Part shown: piece by piece, positions 1 through 5,123 of the stretch
How positions within the stretch are numbered: the stretch's first letter is position 1
Layout: each line of letters opens with the position of its first letter
Source of the DNA: Comamonadaceae bacterium
GTDB lineage: Bacteria > Pseudomonadota > Gammaproteobacteria > Burkholderiales > Burkholderiaceae
Direction: 5' to 3'
DNA: 8,073 bases
Assembly (NCBI GenBank): GCA_947484245.1
Contig: CANKOT010000096.1
Span: 1-8,073 of the forward strand
Made by a program: the position numbers and the translations under genes
The notes under the pieces: model-generated
What the model was told of the DNA's origin: nothing
What the model saw: only the letters and a program-made list of their open reading frames with translations
The model's database searches: none

Positions 1-929
1 AACGAGCCCTTGGTATTGATGTTCAGGTTTTCTGTTTGAGGGATGATGTCAATGGCTGAGGTGTAATCGTAACGGCAAGTGGTGCCGCTGATAAAGATAG
101 AGCCCGGCGGCGCGCAAGTTGGCGCTGTGATGTTGCCAGACTTGATGGCGCCAGCCGTGTTGTAGTAGTTGAAGTTAGCAGGAAAGCTAGTTCCGGAAGT
201 TTTGTTCAAGCCCGAAGCAGGGATCACACCTGTTGCACCAAAGGCACGATCAGTGGCCTTTGCGGAAGCTTGTGTTTTATTGTCCAAAGAGAACCACAAG
301 TTGTAACCGTCTTTAGCCAATGAGCCTTGGCCACCGGAGAAGGTGAAGCGCTTGATTTGACCACCAGAAGTTGATGGCGTGGTATTTTCAACGGCCAGGT
401 CCATGCCTTGGTAATCACGTTTCGTAATAAAGTTGATCACACCGCCCACAGCGTCGGTACCGTAAATGGCAGAGGCGCCATCACGCAACACTTCGATGCG
501 GTCGAGCGCTGCAAAGGGAATGGCGTTCAAGTCAACTGCGCTAGCGCCAATGCCGAAGAAAGCCAAACGACGGCCATTCAACAAAATCAATGTTTTGTTG
601 GCACCCAAACCGCGCAAGCTGGCGTAAGAGCCACCACCGGTGCCAGAGCCAATGCTTTGGTTACCACCCGTGCTAGATTGGCTAGAAGTAATACGCTGCA
701 CAATTTCTTCTGTGGAAGTCACACCCACAGATTTCAACTCATCGGCTGAGTAGATCGAAACGGGCAGGGCGCTTTGGTTTTCAATCGAACGTTTGATTGC
801 AGAACCTGTGATGGTCACTGTTTCAACCTGTTGAGCTTGTGCAATTTGCATGCTCGCTAGGGTCAAAGCAGTGCCACCGAATGCCAACCAAAGGTGGCGG
901 TTCAGGGTGCTGATTTTGAATTTAGGCAT
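1..929 (-). CDS. TonB-dependent outer-membrane receptor (receptor 1), N-terminal part, 3' end outside window
   Basis: This open frame starts at ATG 929-927 and runs without a stop to the left edge, giving 309 residues of a protein that would normally have about 800-1000. An AAGGA ribosome binding site (941-937) sits seven bases before the ATG. Residues 1-32 form a signal peptide (charged start, hydrophobic core, IAQA before the mature QQVE). A TonB-box-like VETVTITGS follows at 35-43, then the plug domain with LILLNGRR at 114-121 and a segment IEVLRDGASAIYG and GGVINFITK. The first barrel strands begin after about residue 180. A cysteine pair, C272 and C285, is followed by RYDY. These features make it an outer-membrane, TonB-energised receptor for a scarce solute; the ligand is unknown. 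It is a paralogue of receptor 2 at 2108, with clear similarity in the plug. It has its own promoter region and is separated from fabI by a terminator. The family assignment is firm; the substrate is not inferable. Confidence 0.93.
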   Translation of the reverse strand, partial: MPKFKISTLNRHLWLAFGGTALTLASMQIAQAQQVETVTITGSAIKRSIENQSALPVSIYSADELKSVGVTSTEEIVQRITSSQSSTGGNQSIGSGTGGGSYASLRGLGANKTLILLNGRRLAFFGIGASAVDLNAIPFAALDRIEVLRDGASAIYGTDAVGGVINFITKRDYQGMDLAVENTTPSTSGGQIKRFTFSGGQGSLAKDGYNLWFSLDNKTQASAKATDRAFGATGVIPASGLNKTSGTSFPANFNYYNTAGAIKSGNITAPTCAPPGSIFISGTTCRYDYTSAIDIIPQTENLNINTKGS

Positions 930-985
930 TGTTTAATCCTTTTGTATCTAAATGAATATGAGATTGAACATAAAAATGATCTTTT

Positions 986-1014
986 AAATTATCCAAACAG
1001 AAGTGTTTGGTCAA
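986..1014 (-). promoter_or_regulatory. Candidate sigma-70 promoter of receptor 1
   Basis: On the minus strand a TTGACC -35 element (1014-1009, five of six matches to consensus) is followed after 17 bases by TAATTT (991-986). An alternative -10, GATAAT (993-988), matches better but leaves only a 15-base spacer. Transcription would start near 980, giving a leader of about 50 bases before the receptor 1 ATG at 929. The assignment rests on motif matching only; the location between the fabI terminator and the receptor start supports it. Confidence 0.45.
993..1010. repeat. Perfect inverted repeat (CCAAACA-N4-TGTTTGG), possible operator
   Basis: The left arm is 993-999 and the right arm 1004-1010, with a four-base centre. 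The arms are exact reverse complements. The dyad fills the spacer of the candidate receptor 1 promoter and touches its -35 element, which is a typical place for a repressor site. It has no following T run in either direction, so it is not a terminator. No regulator gene is visible nearby. It does not resemble a Fur box. Confidence 0.5.
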
Positions 1015-1100
1015 AAAAACCAAAAGTTATATTTCAATGACTCAGCGGGCAAATATGTGACAAAACCGAGAAAATTGCTATCCTGACTTTCGCGCATGTT

Positions 1101-1127
1101 AAAAAAAAACAACGCCCTAAGGCGTTG
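1101..1127 (-). terminator. Rho-independent terminator of fabI
   Basis: The arms 1110-1116 and 1121-1127 form a perfect seven-base-pair, GC-rich stem with a four-base loop (1117-1120). Read on the minus strand, the hairpin is followed at once by nine T residues (complement of the A run 1101-1109). It lies 27 bases after the fabI stop codon. The plus-strand side also carries a short T run (1129-1133), so it may work in both directions. It isolates fabI from receptor 1 downstream. Confidence 0.9.
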
Positions 1128-1153
1128 CTTTTTAATCTCAATGAAACGTGAAT

Positions 1154-1939
1154 TTAAACGCCCCCAATGCCCCCAACGACATGGCTGAATCCACCATCGA
1201 CATACACAATTTCGGCGGAAATACCGGCTGACAAGGAGCTCATCAAAAAAGCGGCTGTGTTGCCGACATCCTCCGTTGTTACATTGCGCCGAATAGGAGA
1301 CGTGGCTGCAACGGCTCTCAAAATTTTGCCAAAGTCTTTGATGCCACTGGCCGCCAGTGTTTTGATCGGGCCCGCACTGATGCCATTCACACGGATCTTT
1401 TTGGGCCCCAGAGAATCGGCCAGATAGCGAACTGAGGCTTCGAGTGAAGCCTTGGCCAAGCCCATGGTGTTGTAGTTGGGCACGACTTTGACCGCGCCGA
1501 GGTAGGTGAGTGTGAGCAATGCAGCGTCTTCTCTCAAATAAGGCAAAGCAGCCTTGGCCATGGCAGGGAATGAATAGGCACTGATGTCATGCGCAATTTT
1601 GAAGCCTTCACGGCTTAAACCTTCCATGAAGTCGCCTGCAATGGCTTCGCGTGGCGCATAGCCAATGCTGTGAACAAAACCGTCAAATTGGGGCCAGTGA
1701 AGCGACAAGTCTTTGAACAAGTTTTCAATTTGGGTGTCGTCCCCAACATCGCAATCAAAAATCAGCTTGGAGTCAAAGTCTGCCGCAAATTCAGTGATTC
1801 TGTCTTTGAAACGTACTCCCACGTAGCTAAAAGCCAACTCGGCGCCTTGTGCATGGCACGCTTTGGCGATGCCATAGGCAATCGATCGGTTGGACAAAAC
1901 CCCCGTGATGAGGATTTTTTTACCTTTTAAAAAGCTCAT
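1154..1939 (-). CDS. fabI: Enoyl-[acyl-carrier-protein] reductase (NADH), FabI
   Basis: FabI catalyses the last step of each type II fatty acid elongation cycle in the cytosol, reducing trans-2-enoyl-ACP with NADH; it is the target of triclosan in many bacteria. The protein is a short-chain dehydrogenase fold of 261 residues, the usual length. The nucleotide-binding start [15 protein letters not shown] is at residues 11-25. Counted from the ATG at 1939, the catalytic residues Y146, Y156 and K163 fall at exactly the E. coli FabI numbers, in TYLGA and [10 protein letters not shown]93, M159 and the [16 protein letters not shown] segment of the substrate loop are also kept. The frame extends upstream to a TTG at 1960, but the family normally begins MxFLxGK, so the ATG at 1939 is preferred; a weak GAGA (1951-1948) precedes it. 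The gene is transcribed away from receptor 2 and ends at its own terminator, so it is probably monocistronic. Confidence 0.97.
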   Translation of the reverse strand: MSFLKGKKILITGVLSNRSIAYGIAKACHAQGAELAFSYVGVRFKDRITEFAADFDSKLIFDCDVGDDTQIENLFKDLSLHWPQFDGFVHSIGYAPREAIAGDFMEGLSREGFKIAHDISAYSFPAMAKAALPYLREDAALLTLTYLGAVKVVPNYNTMGLAKASLEASVRYLADSLGPKKIRVNGISAGPIKTLAASGIKDFGKILRAVAATSPIRRNVTTEDVGNTAAFLMSSLSAGISAEIVYVDGGFSHVVGGIGGV

Positions 1940-2040
1940 GTTGTTGTTCTCATTGGTCAAAGTCTTATTTTGACACGCTCAGTTTTTGAACCCTGAGCTA
2001 AGTATGTTGTTTTTAAGTAACAAAGTGTTCCTCCGGTTAA

Positions 2041-2070
2041 TTAATAAGTTAAAAGTCATTAAACTGACAA
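2041..2070 (-). promoter_or_regulatory. Candidate sigma-70 promoter of fabI
   Basis: On the minus strand TTGTCA (2070-2065, five of six consensus matches) is followed after 18 bases by TATTAA (2046-2041, four of six). Transcription would begin near 2034 and give a leader of about 95 bases before the fabI ATG. The evidence is motif matching only, in a region so AT-rich that chance matches are likely. Confidence 0.35.
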
Positions 2071-2074
2071 ACTC

Positions 2075-2080
2075 TATAAA
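2075..2080 (+). promoter_or_regulatory. Possible -10 element of the receptor 2 promoter
   Basis: TATAAA matches the -10 consensus at five of six positions and lies 28 bases before the receptor 2 ATG. No good -35 sits 16-18 bases upstream, so if it is real the promoter is weak or needs an activator. It would overlap the proposed fabI promoter. Confidence 0.25.
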
Positions 2081-2107
2081 ACCATTAATTAAAAAAAGGT
2101 TCTCAAG

Positions 2108-4984
2108 ATGTTCGAGCCATCCAAAATCAGCCTAGCAGTCATGGTTCTCATCACAACAGGTTTTAGCCAAATGTCTCTCGCCCAATCTTCAGGGTTGGCC
2201 GAAGTCACAATCACTGGCTCCAATTTGAAGCGTGCTGACAAAGAGGGCACGTCCCCAATTCAGACAATTACAGCCCAAGAAATTCAGCAGTCAGGTGCAA
2301 CCAGCGCTCTGCAACTGTTAAAGGCTGTGCCTTCAATGGGTGTGGGTGGCTACAACGACACTCCGGATCAGAATGGCTTTTCGAGGGGTGTTGCGACAGC
2401 CTCTTTGCGCGCTCTAGGCTCTACGTCCACATTGATTTTGCTCAACGGCAGACGCATGACGCCTTCAGCTTATGCAAACCCTAACAATGGTCAGTCGACG
2501 CTTTATGACTTGAACAGCATTCCAATTTCTGCCATTGAGCGCATTGAAATTTTCAAAGATGGCGCCTCTGCTGTATATGGCTCAGATGCCATGGCAGGTG
2601 TGATTAACTTCATCACCAAAACAGGTTTCGTGGGTGGCCAAGTTTCCACGAGCTTCGGCTCCAATGACAATCAAGAATTTGGTCGTCGCAATGTCAATGG
2701 CACCATGGGTGTGGGCGATTACAAAGCCGATGGCAAGAGCCTGATGTTGTCCTTTGATTTGTCGACTCAGAATGCCACCACCGTGCGAGATGGCTCCTTT
2801 GACATCAGGGCCTCTGAATATGCTGCAATGAACAATCGCTTGTCTCCCTATTACAGCTACGCCACGAATCAACCGTTCTTTTTCAAAGAACGTGCTTTGA
2901 ATTCAAAGTCTTTTTTCACGACGGGCAATGCCACGTCCCCCAACATCTTGAACACATTGAATTGTGATGCTTCTAAGCAACTGGTCGGTGGATCTGCATA
3001 CGGCATTGCGGCAACAAGCTTCCTGTCGGGTCGTACATTCTGTAACTACGATGGCGATGCATTCACAGATGTTCAAACCGCGGGCGAGGATTTCAGTGTC
3101 TTGGGTGTTGGCAAATTTCGGATCAATGAAAACTTATCCGCTTTTGGTGAGTTTGCTTTCAATGACACGAAAAGAAAATACCGTTCTCCAGCACGGACCA
3201 TCAGTGGTACTTCGCCTACAACCAACTTCTTGGTAGGCGGCATTGCTGAGCCTTTCCAAGCCATTTTGCCAATCGGTCATCCCGACAATCCATTCAAAGA
3301 TGCTAGAACTGCTGTGATCTATCGTTTTGAAAACCTCAAAACGGGCACTGATTTGTCGAACCAAAATGCACGGGTTTTGGGTGGCTTCAAAGGTGTTCAA
3401 GGCGCATGGGATTGGGAAACGGCTGTGTTGTGGAACCAGTCGCGTCGTGAAGAAACTTCTTATGGCTTTCTTTACTTGCCAACCTTGCGCAAGTTGACGA
3501 CTGAAAATCGTTCATTGGCCTCCCTCGCTGCGGATCCAACGATTTCCAGAGATTTGACCAATGTAGGCATTGCAGAAATTGTTCAGTGGGATGCCAAAGC
3601 CACCCGAGAGCTGGGTCAACTGGCCGGCGGCAAGATTGGCTTGGCGGTAGGTATTGAGGCCCGTCAAGAGCGCCTCGGCATCGATCCCGATCCTGCCAAT
3701 GCACGGGGTGATATCTTAGGCTTGTCTACGACGGCCATTCAAAGCAAGCGAGACGTGATGTCTTCTTTCTTCGAATTCCGTACACCGTTCACCAAAACTT
3801 TCGAGATGGATTTTGCAGGCCGTTTTGACAAATACCCCAATTTGAAGACCAACTTTGTACCCAAAGTGGGTGCCAAGTGGAAAGCACAAGACGGGCTGGC
3901 TATCAGGGGCACATACTCTGAAGGTTTCCGTGCTCCCGCTTTGTCACAAGTGGCATCCGGTGGCGCGCAATTCTTCTTGAACGGTACAGTCGATCCAATC
4001 CGCTGTCCTGATGGTGTGACGCCCGTTGCAGGTGCAGACCAAACCGATTGCTCAAAGAGTGTGTCAGGTGTTGGTGGCTCCAACCCAGAACTCAAGCCTG
4101 AGAAATCCAAGGGCTTCTCACTGGGTATGATTTACTCACCCACCAAAGACATCGATGTTTTGATTGACACCTACAAAGTCCGTCAAGAAAATGAAGTGGC
4201 CTTGGGCAGCGCCACCTATTTGCTTGAGCACCCAGAAAGATTCCCGGCGGATTCAATCACGCGTGACACCAATCCTTTGAACCAATTGAAGGATGCCAAC
4301 GGCAACGCGATTCCAGGAACCGGCCCCTTAATTGCCGTCAAAACGCCATGGGTGAACCAAGGCGCTACTGAAATTACCGGCATTGACATCGAATTGAAGT
4401 CACGCAACAACTTGGGCGAGTATGGCCGTTTGACCTCTTCATTCAAGATGACTCACTTGATGTCCTACATGCGCGCAGAGGCACCTGGTGACTTCATGCG
4501 CAATGCAGTAGGTACTTATGGCGGATTGAATGATTGGGCAACTTCTGTGGGTGCCATTCCACGTAATCGCTTCAGCTTGTCAACCGCCTTAGAGCAGGGT
4601 TCACACATCTTCTTGGCTGCCATGAAGATGACAACCTCTATTTCTATGGTGCGTCGTTACGATGGCGCTAAAGAGTATCCAGAGTCCTACTGCCATTATG
4701 GTTCTGGCCAGCCAAAAACTGCGACATCTTTGGGTGGCGTGCCTTTGTACAACACCTATTACCCAGATTGCAAAGTGCCATCATGGAAAACATTTGATGT
4801 GGGTTACATGTACAACGGCATCAAGAACTTCAACTTGGGCGTGAACATCTCGAACGTTTTTGACAAGCCAGCACCGTACTATCCTGGCTCTAATACCAGC
4901 ACCATTGTGCAGCAGGGTTACAGCTCTGGGCTCTACAACAACACAGGTCGTTACACTCGTTTTACAGCCAAGTACACTTTCTAA
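2108..4984 (+). CDS. TonB-dependent outer-membrane receptor (receptor 2), complete
   Basis: The 958-residue protein is a complete TonB-dependent receptor: a 22-strand outer-membrane barrel gated by a plug and powered by TonB/ExbB/ExbD, none of which is in this window. The ATG at 2108 follows AAAGG (2095-2099) by eight bases. The signal peptide is residues 1-25, cut after SLA. A TonB-box-like EVTITGS lies at 32-38. The plug domain (about 45-170) contains LILLNGRR at 109-116, IERIEIFKDGASAVYG from 143 and GVINFITK from 164. The remaining 780 or so residues form the barrel and end in YTRFTAKYTF, with the terminal Phe typical of outer-membrane barrels. There is no N-terminal STN signalling domain, so an anti-sigma partner is not expected. 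Six cysteines form three close pairs: C286/C312, C633/C648 and C862/C888. The gene is followed by its own terminator and then by an ABC uptake system on the same strand, which suggests a shared substrate, possibly peptide-like. Substrate otherwise unknown. Confidence 0.95.
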   Translation: MFEPSKISLAVMVLITTGFSQMSLAQSSGLAEVTITGSNLKRADKEGTSPIQTITAQEIQQSGATSALQLLKAVPSMGVGGYNDTPDQNGFSRGVATASLRALGSTSTLILLNGRRMTPSAYANPNNGQSTLYDLNSIPISAIERIEIFKDGASAVYGSDAMAGVINFITKTGFVGGQVSTSFGSNDNQEFGRRNVNGTMGVGDYKADGKSLMLSFDLSTQNATTVRDGSFDIRASEYAAMNNRLSPYYSYATNQPFFFKERALNSKSFFTTGNATSPNILNTLNCDASKQLVGGSAYGIAATSFLSGRTFCNYDGDAFTDVQTAGEDFSVLGVGKFRINENLSAFGEFAFNDTKRKYRSPARTISGTSPTTNFLVGGIAEPFQAILPIGHPDNPFKDARTAVIYRFENLKTGTDLSNQNARVLGGFKGVQGAWDWETAVLWNQSRREETSYGFLYLPTLRKLTTENRSLASLAADPTISRDLTNVGIAEIVQWDAKATRELGQLAGGKIGLAVGIEARQERLGIDPDPANARGDILGLSTTAIQSKRDVMSSFFEFRTPFTKTFEMDFAGRFDKYPNLKTNFVPKVGAKWKAQDGLAIRGTYSEGFRAPALSQVASGGAQFFLNGTVDPIRCPDGVTPVAGADQTDCSKSVSGVGGSNPELKPEKSKGFSLGMIYSPTKDIDVLIDTYKVRQENEVALGSATYLLEHPERFPADSITRDTNPLNQLKDANGNAIPGTGPLIAVKTPWVNQGATEITGIDIELKSRNNLGEYGRLTSSFKMTHLMSYMRAEAPGDFMRNAVGTYGGLNDWATSVGAIPRNRFSLSTALEQGSHIFLAAMKMTTSISMVRRYDGAKEYPESYCHYGSGQPKTATSLGGVPLYNTYYPDCKVPSWKTFDVGYMYNGIKNFNLGVNISNVFDKPAPYYPGSNTSTIVQQGYSSGLYNNTGRYTRFTAKYTF

Positions 4985-5027
4985 GGCTGTATCTTTTTGA
5001 TTTAACTGTTTGTTGATCATGACTTCC

Positions 5028-5053
5028 AAAACGCCTCTTCACGAGGCGTTTTT
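5028..5053 (+). terminator. Rho-independent terminator of receptor 2
   Basis: The arms AAAACGCCTC (5028-5037) and GAGGCGTTTT (5043-5052) pair perfectly over ten bases around a five-base loop (5038-5042), and the right arm runs into a T tract. It is 43 bases after the receptor 2 stop. It separates receptor 2 from the ABC transporter genes, so the two are probably different transcription units despite their shared direction. Confidence 0.93.
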
Positions 5054-5070
5054 CTTTGATGCTGACTTAT

Positions 5071-5099
5071 TTCACAAAGCATACAGCTTGCGCTAAAGT
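5071..5099 (+). promoter_or_regulatory. Candidate sigma-70 promoter of the ABC transporter operon
   Basis: TTCACA (5071-5076, five of six matches to the -35 consensus) is spaced 17 bases from TAAAGT (5094-5099, four of six to the -10). Transcription would start near 5106, leaving a short leader of under 20 bases before the ATG at 5124. Its place directly after the receptor 2 terminator supports it. Confidence 0.5.
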
Positions 5100-5123
5100 A
5101 CAGCATCTCTTGAAATAAAAACC

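Larger units (their letters stand above)
1940..2107. other. Divergent intergenic region between fabI and receptor 2
   Basis: This 168-base AT-rich stretch must hold the promoters of fabI (leftward) and receptor 2 (rightward). Visible elements are a 6-bp inverted repeat (GCTCAG 1977-1982, CTGAGC 1993-1998), a perfect TTGACA at 1970-1975 with no matching -10, a GGAGGA on the minus strand (2033-2028), and two TTAATTAA-type palindromes near 2037-2044 and 2084-2092. I see no Fur box. Confidence 0.7.

Noticed and set aside
408..749. Open frame of 113 codons on the plus strand
   Set aside because: It lies fully antisense to receptor 1, whose plug motifs are unmistakable, and its product has no recognisable features.
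1050..1065. CRP-like half site (TGTGA) in the receptor 1 upstream region
   Set aside because: There is no TCACA partner at the required spacing.
930..1100. Fur box or other iron-control site upstream of receptor 1
   Set aside because: No stretch approaches the 19-bp Fur consensus or its 7-1-7 core on either strand; the same holds for the region before receptor 2 (1961-2107).
1940..1960. Seven-residue N-terminal extension of FabI from a TTG start at 1960
   Set aside because: The FabI family begins MxFLxGK; the extension has no good ribosome site, and numbering from the ATG at 1939 puts the catalytic residues exactly at the E. coli positions.
3387..4110. Antisense open frames of 105 and 123 codons within receptor 2
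   Set aside because: They are shadows of a continuous 958-codon receptor gene and show low-complexity, unstructured products.
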